Assembly: GCA_958510825.1 (NCBI GenBank)
Contig: OY294049.1
Span: forward strand, 33,384,774-33,448,773
Direction of reading: 5' to 3'
Length of the DNA stretch: 64,000 bases
Source of the DNA: Brachypterus glaber
Lineage: Eukaryota; Arthropoda; Insecta; Coleoptera; Kateretidae
Position 1 is the first letter of the stretch; each line of letters begins with the position of its first letter. The translations under genes were made by a program, and so were the position numbers. Shown piece after piece: positions 32,693 to 43,066 of the stretch. A model generated the notes under the pieces. That model was not told where the DNA came from and did no database searches. It saw only the letters and a list, made by a program, of their open reading frames with translations.

Positions 32693-32741
32693 GCCAAAGC
32701 GTACATGTATTGTCTAAGGTGAGACACCCCTCGTTACCTAC

Positions 32742-34535
32742 TAAAAAAATAAAATGGAACTGAAATATTTGCTCCTCTGCAAATGGTATTGGAAAAATAA
32801 CTTTTACAATACAAAAGCTTTTTATTAAAGATTCTAACAGACCTTGGTAAAACCAAAAATAACCAGGAATTATTCGAATAGATCTATTTATCAGCAAAAA
32901 TGGAGCTTCGTGTAAGACATACCTCAGTAATACACAAAATTAATAGAAATTAAAGTTTGTTTATTCTTCACGGAAGACTCGGAGATATAAATTATGGGTT
33001 AGAAGAGAAACTTTATCAATGCTGGCGCCTTCGCCATAATTCTAAATTATTTAAATAAAAATAAATTATAATTATTAATGATCATTGTATAATATTAAAT
33101 ATGTTTTTTACTGCCAACTTTTAAGTTTCTAGGTTCTTGAACTGAATTTAGTGGATAAAATGATTGCACATACCTATAAAGACTTAGACTTACACCTAAA
33201 TACCGTATTTTGGAACCAAAAATGTGTATAGGTAACATCTAATAAAGCTTTCTGGCGCTTTCTGTCAAGGTATAGAAAATGTTTCCTAAAAATTCCCTAA
33301 TCTCCTTAAAACAATTAAAAAAGTCCTTACTTCTACACTACCCCTGACCAAAAATTTTGATGGAAAAAGGTCAGGTCTGAAAGAATATACAACTATACCC
33401 CTCAATTTTCCCAACTATTCTACCAATTTCTGAAATCTACCACTCAATTTTACCAAATGAACAGTGAATTTTCCCAACTGAACAGTGGATTTCAAACTCA
33501 AGCATGGTTTGGGGGTCGCACCCCTACCCCCTCCCCATGGTAGCACCTTTGAAGGACCTTCATCATCATCCTTATCCTAATTAATTACTAGTCCTAAGAC
33601 TGTTTGGAGGCAGCTCTCCAATTAGTCTCCATACCACCTAGGTGCCTAGACATCCCACGTAGGTACCTAGACATCCCCAGTAAATTTACACCAGTTTTTA
33701 CAAAAATTTACTTTTCTACGGAAAACCACAACTTGCTCCAAACCGAGTAGTTTAGCGGTAAAAGTTGTAGAAACGCGTAATTTGGATTTGAATTAGTTAT
33801 GTATTTTATTCCATGTATATGTAATACATACATTACGTGTATTAACAAAGTTTGGGAAGTACGTGGTTTCTTGTCCCACTGTTTTCCGCGCCTGGACCTG
33901 ACCTGTAATGAAAAATAGAGACCAGTAAACTAATTATTACTGGTCTGCAATTTAAATCATTAATTTCCGCTGGATGGTGCCACCGATAAAAATATCATTA
34001 TTAATGCTTAAAGCAAGATGGCTGAACTGCTGTTGTCATGATAAACACAAATATAATCTAATACATTTCGTTTAAAAAACTTAAATGTACAGTTTTTATG
34101 TTTTATGTTTTTTACTTTTGAGACTGAGAAGGATAATAAATGTTATAAACGGTGCCTTGTGAGCTATCAACAAATGTTTTATGTGGTTGTTTATTTGGGT
34201 TACGCATATGAGGAACTTCAGTTTTATATAATTGTGCTTTTCTTGTGAAATGTAGGAAAAAATATTTGTGGTAAATATGAAAAGAACTAAAAAACTAAGT
34301 ATTATAGTATTATTTTCTTCATTTGAATTCAAACATTTAGGTTTCAAAAAAATTAGCACTTTATTTTTAAATAAAAACAGTTGCGAATAAAAAAGTATAC
34401 AGGAAAATGGTACTTTTCGAGTCGACCTGTAATTTACTATAACCTACCAATAAATAAATAAATTTTGCATAGAAAACTGAGTTTTCGTAAAAACGATGTA
34501 GTTATATTCAAAATGCTATAGAAACTCCGTCAGGA
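32742..34535. other. Intergenic DNA without recognised genes
   Basis: AT-rich, with no convincing coding frame, RNA gene or delimited element. TCAATTTTCCCAACT-type repeated phrases near 33400-33480 are low complexity. Confidence 0.5.
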
Positions 34536-34539
34536 TTAA

Positions 34540-34681
34540 GGGCATATCCACAGGCTAGCATAACAAGCATAGTACATAAGAATGCGATGACGTGATTGGC
34601 TTGATGTGCCGTCATTTATCTTGTAAGCCAATCACGGTATCTTATGTACTATGCTTGTTATGCGAGCCTGTGGATATTCCC
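34540..34681. mobile_element. piggyBac-like MITE, sister of 22495-22639
   Basis: The left border is TTAA (34536-34539); the right border is mutated. Its arms share GGCATATCCACAGGCT and ACATAAGAATGCG with the TMEM14 intron copy. Confidence 0.7.
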
Positions 34682-35061
34682 TAACGCAACTTTTCAAGAT
34701 CTTCTCTCCTATGGGATCATTCGTAAGTAAAATTCTTGATAATCCAGGATTATTAGTGCTTAATAAATTAAATCCTTATAAAGGCATTGAAAATAAACAA
34801 CGGATAAGCGAGCCTTGTTAAAAACAAAAGCATACTAGTGTAATGCAATCAGAACAATTAATTAACAGTCGAACACATCGCAGTCGCGCTTGTAAAATCG
34901 AAGTCAGAGTCGAGCACCGCCAGAGATCCTAGTTGGCTATTCAAATTGCTAGATAAGAAGGAAAAGGTTCCATGTGCCTGGCATATTGTGCCTTTGTGCC
35001 ATTTCGAACAACTTTGTTGAGTATTCGAAAAATTGTTCTTAAATAAAATATACAACTAATA

Positions 35062-35485
35062 CACGGAAAGAAATTAGTGGGCTCTGCGCTATACATTATA
35101 AGATATTTGGTAACAGTGGCAAATTATAGTGATTTAAGCTATAGATTATAAGGGATACAATAACTAATAATGTTAAAAATAAATTGGAAACGATTATATA
35201 TATTACAGACACGATTATATTTATTACAGGCACTATAATAAATTTACAGAAATTTTATTATATTATAAAATTTATTAGCACGGACAATAATTAAATCTAT
35301 TTAAGCTATAAATGCCATACTATTTGTTATATTTTATTATTTACTAAACAATTAAAGTATTTCATATAAATTTTTACACTGACTGCCATAATTGTAAGAG
35401 AAAGCCTTGTATTTATATAATAAGCGATTATAATTTGCTTGGTATGTGTGTTATAGCGCTCCTAGCTATAATTTTTTTTTCCGTG
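35062..35485. mobile_element. TA-flanked element with CACGGAAA ends
   Basis: The inverted ends (CACGGAAAGAAATTA; its complement ending CCGTG) have TA at 35060-35061 and 35486-35487. Its right TA is also the left TA of the next element. Confidence 0.6.
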
Positions 35486-35487
35486 TA

Positions 35488-36012
35488 GTCCTCGGGTCCA
35501 CGCCCAGTAGAATTTTTGTGATTACCTCACTGTTGAGACTTTGTATATGTATTCTTTATGTCCAGTCGAACAACTTCTTGCATAAGAAAATTCTCGGTAG
35601 CGGGGCGTTTTTTTTTGGGGCCAACCCTTAACTTTAGAGCGTCTGCCAACGGTATTGCCTGAAAATTGTTATCGGACAAGGTTTGGACTTGATTTAAAAT
35701 ATTTTTATTAAACGTTTTTAAAAAAATTAGCTCTGAGGTGCTAAACCTTATGACGTCATAACTTTATCATGTTGGGGGTACCAAGCACCTTAGCACCTCA
35801 CAGCTGATTTTTTAATAAAAATAGTTAAAATCAAGTGGAAACCTTGTCCGACAAAACTTTTCTGGGCTTAAGGGTTAGTCCCGAAAAAAAAAACACCCAG
35901 GTACCGAAAATTTTCTTATGTAAGAAGTTGTTCGACTAGACATAAAGAACACATATACAAAGTCTCATCAGTGAGGTAATCACAAAAATTCTACTGGGCG
36001 TGGGCCCGAGGA
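35488..36012. mobile_element. 525-bp foldback element
   Basis: Arms of about 250 bp (GTCCTCGGGTCCACGCCCAG on the left) pair with the right arm ending 36012, followed by TA. The loop is only about 25 bases, so a transcript would be almost wholly double-stranded. Confidence 0.7.
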
Positions 36013-36386
36013 CTATAAGTAAATTAATGGTTAAATAGGATACGTCCCCGTATGTTTAAAAAAACTGACTCACCCTAGGCCGTCTTGGCAAATTAAAACA
36101 AAATACTATAAAATATTCGCAGTGAGATAATATAAGTTTTAATAGTAAATGGTCTAAACTTTGTCATGAACGATTTTAATGGCAAATAAGTAGTTTTTAT
36201 AGAAGTATCTTAAAAAATTATTTTTATTTGATTGTAATTAGGTATAAGCGCCTCTTTTAATATGATAAATCTATACAAAAAGTTTGGTTTTTCCTACGAC
36301 ATGTTGATTGGTTAAATGATATTAAAACTGATAACATTTAAACTCAAACGTCAAAAATATAAATTAATTTATTATGATATTACAAT

Positions 36387-36651
36387 TGGTTAGCGCGTTT
36401 GATTACGGATCCTGGGGTTGTGGGTTCGAGCCCCACATAGAGCATGGATGTATAGTGGTGTAAATAGTCGGTAGATGGAACTACGATAACTAACTGTAAT
36501 GTGGGTTGCAGGTGAAACTGTAAACACATTTCAGGGTGGATGCGAGTTCTGTTGAGGACCGTGCTTCGGAGGGCACGTAAAGATGGCGGTCCCGTCAATT
36601 AGGCCATAGCAGCGAAAACCGACGTTAAACATCAAAACAAACAACAAACAA
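36387..36651 (+). mobile_element. tRNA-derived SINE, 265 bp
   Basis: A perfect 11-bp duplication GATATTACAAT (36376-36386 and 36652-36662) flanks it. The head has RNA polymerase III promoter boxes: A box TGGTTAGCGCG at 36387-36397 and B box GGTTCGAGCCC at 36423-36433. The body contains GGACCGTGCTTCGGAGGGCA and ends in an A/C-rich tail (CAAAACAAACAACAAACAA). Confidence 0.85.
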
Positions 36652-36837
36652 GATATTACAATCGATTAAAAAATAGTCAATTCAATTCAATTCATTAATT
36701 GCACGAAAACGAAAACTGTTTTAAAGCTGTATCAGTTGTCCTTGTATTATAGTTTATAAAAAGTCCAAACCTAGGTATTTTGTAACAGAAAAAAGTATTT
36801 TAAATCACCATTGGTATTGCAAAACATAACGGACTTC

Positions 36838-36975
36838 CCTATAAAAAATGTCGTATTGAAACGTATTAAAACAAATTCAAACGATTCCAAATACGTATTA
36901 AAAATTACATTTCAATACGTATCTGGAATCTTCTTTATGTGTTTCAATACGTTTTAATATGACATTTTTTATAGG
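36838..36975. mobile_element. 138-bp MITE with 35-bp inverted ends
   Basis: The ends start CCTATAAAAAATGTCRTATT and pair with 36941-36975. The middle is also rich in CAATACGT / ACGTATTG. Confidence 0.65.
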
Positions 36976-38640
36976 TTTAAAAATTCTGTTTAGCATTATT
37001 AGGAGTGGCCGCTATTACCTGCTATCCGCCTCTGTCCACATCTCCCCTAAGAATAGTTTCGAATTTTATTAACTTGTTAAAAAATCGATCTAGCAAATGC
37101 AAAATATCGGAATCGGTAGCGTTTTAATAAGAAATTTTTAAGAAACTGAATAAGATTTAGATAGAAGCTCATTCTATAAAATATTAAGCGTTTTTGGGTA
37201 ATTTTCAAAAAAAATTGGAAAATGTTCTGTATATATACAGGACATGTTCTATAGAACATTTCTCTTCTCTCATCGCGTCCAGGCTTCTTGAAGAACACGG
37301 TTGTGTTTTTTATGCAGATATTCCGTTTTTCTACTGTTCACACCACGCATTCACAATACTATTAAGTCTAATTGCTTTAATAAATATTGGGGGTCGATTA
37401 GATTAGGCATGTCTTTTTATTATCCTTTTACCATTTTTTTTAATTGCACAGATCCTTAATTACCCAGATAATTTTTGCACGAACGTTTCCTAGGTTAAAT
37501 CCCGATACTTCTATTAATTTAGCCGGTTAAACTCTGGGTAGCTTTTTGTAATTTTTTGCTTAGAAAGTATTTGAGACCTAATAATTTAAGTTAAAAACCC
37601 AAGACAAAGACTTTTATCTAGTTATTAAGTCGAAAAGATTTGCACACGGTACATAGAAAAAACGGATTCCTTGAACCAAGGACACGTGTCTTTGGATATT
37701 TTCAAAGCCATATTCTTTTGTTTCAAGGCTGGCATTTTCTTGAACCAAAGTCAATGTCCTTAAATAAAGAGCGCGGATTTTTATTCCAAAACCCGTGCTC
37801 TTCACGGCAAAATTCATTAAACGAGGTATTTATGCTAAGATTATTTTCTAAATAAACTTTATTAAAAAAATTAATTAAAGCTAGCTTTGATTTAATCGCT
37901 TTTAAATTTTAGCAAAAGCTCTAGCTTCGGGTTAACCGCGTATAAACCGTTTAACCGCTGTTAAACCGTTTAACTTAAACGTTTGTGATTGTGAAAAAAA
38001 ACTTTTCTAGTTGGTCTTTATTTTACAAGGGAAATAATCTAAGCTATTTTTTTATCCTAATATATTATATTTAAGTTTTTTCTTTTTATAAAAATTAGAG
38101 CCCTCATCATCATTTAAAAAATATTTTTTGCGTCTCATTGGAGCGTTCTTTCCAAAATAGTAAGAACACATGCAGAAGGAAATTTTACGCCTTTATGGAC
38201 CTCCTGTAATATAAACTGTATCAAATTTTATAAAAGCTAAAAAAATAATAATCATGAGTATTATATAAAAGCTTATTTTAAACTTAAAACTCAAAAAACA
38301 GCTCAGTCGTAATGAGATATAGTATAAAAACATCTATTAAATAACCGACAAAAAGTTATTAACGAGATTTTAGCAAAAACAAGCTGAAACAACAGATTTA
38401 ACGAGGAATGAAAATAACACAGACATCTTGCAGATGAACATTAATTATAAAAAGTTTTAAAGAACCATAAGTAGATACTTAGATGTTTTAAAATTAAAAG
38501 ATATTAATCCTGAAGTCTGTCTACGAAATGCAAATCCAATACTACACTGAAAAAGATGTCTATTTAAGGCAAAAGAATTGTTTTCTTTGACATTTTGCTC
38601 TTAGGGCAAATTACATTATTTTGGTGATAACCCTTGCACT
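36976..38640. other. Intergenic DNA without recognised genes
   Basis: AT-rich. It contains a GGTTAACCGC / AACCGTTTAAC cluster near 37935-37980 and short inverted pieces near 37680-37800. No gene or bounded element supported. Confidence 0.5.
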
Positions 38641-38649
38641 TTTTGATGC

Positions 38650-38914
38650 TCTGTTCTTCACCATTCGTAAAATTATTTCGACTTGGCAGTTTCTATGATA
38701 CAACCAATTGCATAGCAGCTATCACAGCAACAGCCGATGCGAATTATTTTTGAGAATGCTCAGGAATAGAGCTGCAGGTTCTCTATTATTGACCATTCGT
38801 AAAATTATTTCGCATTCGCATTTTCATCCAACATCCAAACCAATAACATAGTAGCTATCATAGCAACAGCGTATGCGAATTATTTTTGAAAATGCTCAAA
38901 AATAGAGCGGCAGT
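38650..38914. repeat. Tandem duplication, ~130-bp unit
   Basis: Two adjacent diverged copies, each with CCATTCGTAAAATTATTTCG, GTAGCTATCA-like and GCGAATTATTTTTGA blocks, ending ATAGAGCKGCAG. Confidence 0.75.
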
Positions 38915-39393
38915 TCTTGTTATGAATGTTACATTTTCTTACCGATTGGTTTTTCTAACAAGGAGAATAATATTTGATGCAACCAACTTAGATGTTGGTG
39001 GAGTTAAAATAAGAGTTTGGAAAAGGAAAACGGAGAAAAAACTGTAAGGATTTATGATTTTTTCACGAAACATACTAGATATACACTATGGTGGTTAACC
39101 TACTAGATTTTCGTCAGTGATTAAGGAGAAAAGTGGTTTGAAATCGAATTTAAATGAAGTTTCCGTGAATAATCATGTTTTGTTCATTTTCTAAGATGCA
39201 ATTTGCGATAGAGCATTGCAAAGTCACCGCGCGGCGGCCCTCCTAAGACACTTTTCTCAGTCAGCAAGCAAGCAGTGGCACAAACGAGTCCGATATCATT
39301 ACACTAAGCAACAAAACTGCAGGAATCAGTGGGCTGATATAATAAAAAAGGTTCCAGTCAATGTAATTATAAGCAATCAATCTCTTTTAATTT

Positions 39394-40080
39394 CATCCTG
39401 CACACTGAAAAATGGATTGGGACAACCAGATCAATAGTTTAACAACACGTGAAGATATGTAAGGATACGCATTCCATTATATATTATTCACAGTAAATAG
39501 TATATTGCATTTTCCCAAATTAAAAAAAAAAAAATGGCAGAATTGATCCTTATAATAAAAGTAATTTTTCCCAAAAAAGTTAGGTTCATCGGATTTTTCT
39601 TTCAGCTTTTTTCGATATGGTTAAAGTTTAACCCTCCATAACTTTTTTGTTTTGGGGGGGATTTGTTTCAAAAACAATACGAATCTCCCCCTTGTAGAAC
39701 CTGATTTTGTCTGAAAATATCGCGTCGATCGGATTATACGTTTGTGAGGTATCGTACAAAATTCGTGACATCAGACGGACGAACGGACGGACATAAAAAA
39801 AATAATTGCTTATTTTTTCATGAAGCTAATTTATATCCAAGAATGTTTTGTCTAGGACGATTTTTGAAAATTTATACCGTATAATATTATTCTAGCGCAG
39901 GCGCTGTGAATAATATAGTAAGAAAAAGGGCAACAACACAATTTGTTGTATTATCGGAAACAAACCTTAGATCTGGTAAGAAAAATAATTTGTCTGGTTT
40001 CCGTAACCAAATTTATGGTTACAGCAACCAGAAAAATAAGTGTTCCGCATTTAACTATTAATCAGACCAGATTTTTTTCA
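39394..40080. repeat. Diverged TIR element with CACTGAAAAA ends
   Basis: The left CACTGAAAAATGGATTGGGA and the right complement (CAGATTTTTTTCAGTG) are inverted. The interior includes a GACGGACGAACGGACGGACA stretch and TCTAGCGCAGGCGCTG, shared with other repeats near 47990, 49030 and 55470. Confidence 0.45.
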
Positions 40081-40090
40081 GTGTTTCTTC

Positions 40091-40157
40091 CTAGGGACAC
40101 TGGGCCAAGGTCTTAAGTTAGCCTTGCTAACTTAAGACCTTGATCTGGTGTCCCTAG
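40091..40157. repeat. Long hairpin
   Basis: CTAGGGACAC and GGTCTTAAGTTAG pair with CTAACTTAAGACC and GTGTCCCTAG across a 5-nt loop, with a small internal bulge. Confidence 0.6.
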
Positions 40158-40379
40158 TTTCTTTCTCAATGATAAAGTTAGGTGTTAAAAAAGAAAATTC
40201 TTGGTTTAAGTGAAAATTACGAAAAACTGCCTAGTTATCAGACTTGAACTCCTCGTATGCTACTACTGCTGGTGTACCCCAAGGTTCATTAACTGTACCA
40301 CTAAAATTTAAAGAATAATTAAATGAATTTTAATTTATTTAACTAGATTTGTGGTATTTTGTTGTATAGTGTAGTGTAA

Positions 40380-40980
40380 GCGATAGTAGGGAATGGCAAA
40401 AATCGGTTGACATAACTTAGTGTATGCCGAAATGCGGTCTACACCGGCTACCGCGAGGACTGTCCACTCTGTACAGTCATTTCAAGAACGGTGCAGCATT
40501 TCCATATCAGAGCCTGCTATGCAAATCTAGAATCAAAGATGCCGGTGCCTGCACGTTACCATGGTTACCCCGACAATTGTTTATATCCCTCGTTTGTAGC
40601 GAGCTGCCTATGCTTTTTTTTGTTTTCGATGCGTTTTTGTCCCCGAGATTTTTGCTTGTAACCCTGAGTTATGGATGTCTGAACGCGATGTAACTCTGCC
40701 ATCGGCCAAGGAAGTGATTTAGGTCGCAGGAGCTGACTATGTCAGTTTTTTTCTAAGATTATTTAATGAGTTCGGCTCGCACAGGCCCGAGATTTAGTGG
40801 TCACGATCCGATCCTCTCTGTGCCGATTTTATCAAAAGCTCGAATCAATTCGCAGCAATTAAGGATCTTTTGTTGTTTCCAAATTCATTTTATCACATTT
40901 TTATTTGCCAAATTAGTGTATATCTCCGCTAAGTCACCACGTTTACGATATCCGACTTGTTATCTCGCACTTTAATTACC
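40380..40980. other. Unexplained GC-balanced island
   Basis: Composition is clearly less AT-rich than the surroundings and largely free of simple repeats. The plus frame 40424-40693 is open for 89 residues but matches nothing I recognise and has no clear splice context. It could be an untranslated or promoter-proximal exon, or a long non-coding RNA exon. Confidence 0.35.
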
Positions 40981-41174
40981 TTAATATACCTACCTGTTGG
41001 CTCTTGATGATACTGCATTTGCATTCTTACCATATCGTAACATTTCATTACGTATTATTTGTTAATTACAAATTAATTTCTCACCTTTACAAATTGCAAA
41101 GCATGCCATCGAAGATTAATTTAAATTTTATTAGCATAGTCGGAGATTTTTACATCGGCACTTAGTGCTACTAA

Positions 41175-41309
41175 GGGCCACTTGCACCAACTTTTGATCT
41201 GGGATTATCTCGACTAAACTGAGTTTAAGTTAAAAATGCTGAGTTCCGATTGGTTGACCGTCCATTTAATCCAAGATTAAAGTTAAACCATCGTTGGTGC
41301 AAGTGGCCC
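41175..41309. mobile_element. 135-bp PIF/Harbinger-like MITE
   Basis: The ends GGGCCACTTGCACCAAC are inverted and flanked by a TAA duplication (41172-41174, 41310-41312). It sits in the centre of an older palindrome (CATCGGCACT.../AGAGTGCCGATG), which it interrupts. Confidence 0.75.
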
Positions 41310-41414
41310 TAAGAGTGCCGATGTATTGAAATCTTAGCCGAAAAGTCAAAATCTTTGACCCCGTTTTTTTTTCACATTTCTTGACGTTTTAAACCGAAAT
41401 CAGTAAAAAAAAAA

Positions 41415-41416
<2 letters not shown>

Positions 41417-41448
<32 letters not shown>
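41417..41448. repeat. (GTCT)8 microsatellite
   Basis: Eight uninterrupted tetranucleotide units. Confidence 0.95.
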
Positions 41449-42095
41449 GGGTTTAAACTCTCTAACTCCATTTCTACATGAGATATCGACTTGCGGTTTT
41501 TTGCATATTGTTTCTTATCGTATTCCGAAGAGCTAATTAGATTTTGGCGGTAAACGATTGGGGGTAAGGGGGTAAAAATAGGGTAAAACTCCTATTTTTA
41601 GCGTTTTTTGTTTATAATTAAGGCAATTATTATTGTATTTGGTTACATAAAATATAATTTTAAATTGGTAAAAAAATGTTATAAATAACGTTTTCCTAAA
41701 ACGCATTGTTTTCGAGATATTGGCGTTTAAAGCAGTAAAAGGTTTTTTTAGCATATCTCACATATTTATAACCCGATTTCAAAAAATTATATTTTTAATA
41801 AAAGCTCTATTTAAGCCCTATAAAAAATGTTATATACAGTTTTTTGCTAGAATATAATGTTTTAAAGATACAGAATTTAAAATCAAACAAAACACCTAGT
41901 TTGAAATTTTCAAACTAGATGGCTCTAGTGTACAATAGTGCCGATCTTTGGACAGGGTGCTTGCAACGTTTCATCTAGTTTTAATTTAATAGGGCTTTAG
42001 CATTTCCATTCGGAAAATATTTGGATTCATTCAGAAAATTTTTAAACTCTTATTGCTTTAGAAACAACGTGACCTTTTTTTTATTCCCTACCGGC

Positions 42096-42423
42096 CATTG
42101 AGGTAAAGTGGGGAGAGTGCCAGAGCCGTTTAAATTTCTTGTGCCGATTTTGATTCGCGCATCTATCTATCTCTCTCTAAAATTCCGTATTAACGGTCTT
42201 GCGCACTTCAAAATACACAAAGATAGCCACTCGTCAGACAGAATTCCTGCTTCCCCCACTCTAATTCCTTGAAAAACACATGTAAACTAAATTTTAGGTT
42301 AGTTTAAAAACCAAAGTCAAAGTAACTGCGCAAACTCAAATTTCCTAAACAAAGCTCCCTTGTCGGCACAGTTTGTCCACGCGCAGCCTGGTCGAATGGC
42401 ACTCTCCCCTCTCTACCTCAATG
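42096..42423. mobile_element. 328-bp hAT-like MITE
   Basis: The ends CATTGAGGTA(A/G)AG and GGGGAGAGTGCCA are inverted. A perfect 8-bp duplication CTACCGGC flanks it (42088-42095, 42424-42431). It is the longer relative of the 33-bp element at 25226. Confidence 0.8.
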
Positions 42424-42635
42424 CTACCGGCATGCCATTTTTACTTGTTTGAGGAATAAAAAAAATATTAACGTTGTCTTAAACGTAGAAGTGATGGCAA
42501 TTCCACCACTAACATTTTCCAAAAACATTTACCTAAATCCGGCCCTGAATGGATGTGACATATTTCTTGGATTTCCATTGCTTGTAATCAAAATTAAGAA
42601 ATAATAAATAAAATTAATTGAGGAACGTATAATAA

Positions 42636-42900
42636 CACAGGCCAACAAGGCTTTTGTGATCGGATGATTTTTTATTTTCTGGATTAGTTTTTATTCGAAG
42701 TCAGCGGTATCAAAAATAGTCGTATGCAAAAATTCAGAAATTTGTCCTTGTTTTTTTTCCTGGCCCACTGTGCGGTTGTTCAGAATCCTTAGGTGATGGA
42801 TAAAAATGGAAGTTATATTCGAAATCAGCATGACTAAATTAGCCAAAATCAGCTGTCACATCCAAATCAACTTTCAAAATTGAAAATTTGTTGGCCTGTG
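42636..42900. mobile_element. 265-bp MITE with CACAGGCCAACAA ends
   Basis: TAA is duplicated at 42633-42635 and 42901-42903. The ends resemble those of 51087-51645 (CACAGGCCCACAA, TTA target), so both are probably one PIF/Harbinger-like group. Confidence 0.7.
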
Positions 42901-42910
42901 TAATCCGTCC

Positions 42911-42988
42911 GTACTATAATACATTGACTAAACCGGATATATCCTAATGTACTATAATACATTAACTAAACAGGATATATCCTAAACA
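42911..42988. repeat. 38-bp tandem duplication
   Basis: Two copies beginning GTACTATAATACATT (42911 and 42949), each with GGATATATCC. Confidence 0.8.
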
Positions 42989-43066
42989 GAATATATTTTT
43001 GGAAAAGAACTTATTTTAATATAATATAGGTTCTAATCAATTTTAATACATTGTATTTTTTTGTGG

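Larger units (their letters stand above)
29744..32733. mobile_element. 2.99-kb non-autonomous element with 8-bp TSD
   Basis: The ends are CGAGGGGTGTTTCACCT and the complement of CGAGGGGTGTCTCACCT. They are flanked by a perfect 8-bp duplication TTACCTAC (29736-29743, 32734-32741), as made by hAT-type transposases. Just inside each end lie GTACATGTATTGTC in direct orientation and an array of a ~10-bp unit. No transposase frame is visible. Younger insertions inside include a SINE copy and a CCCAGGTAGC element. Confidence 0.75.
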
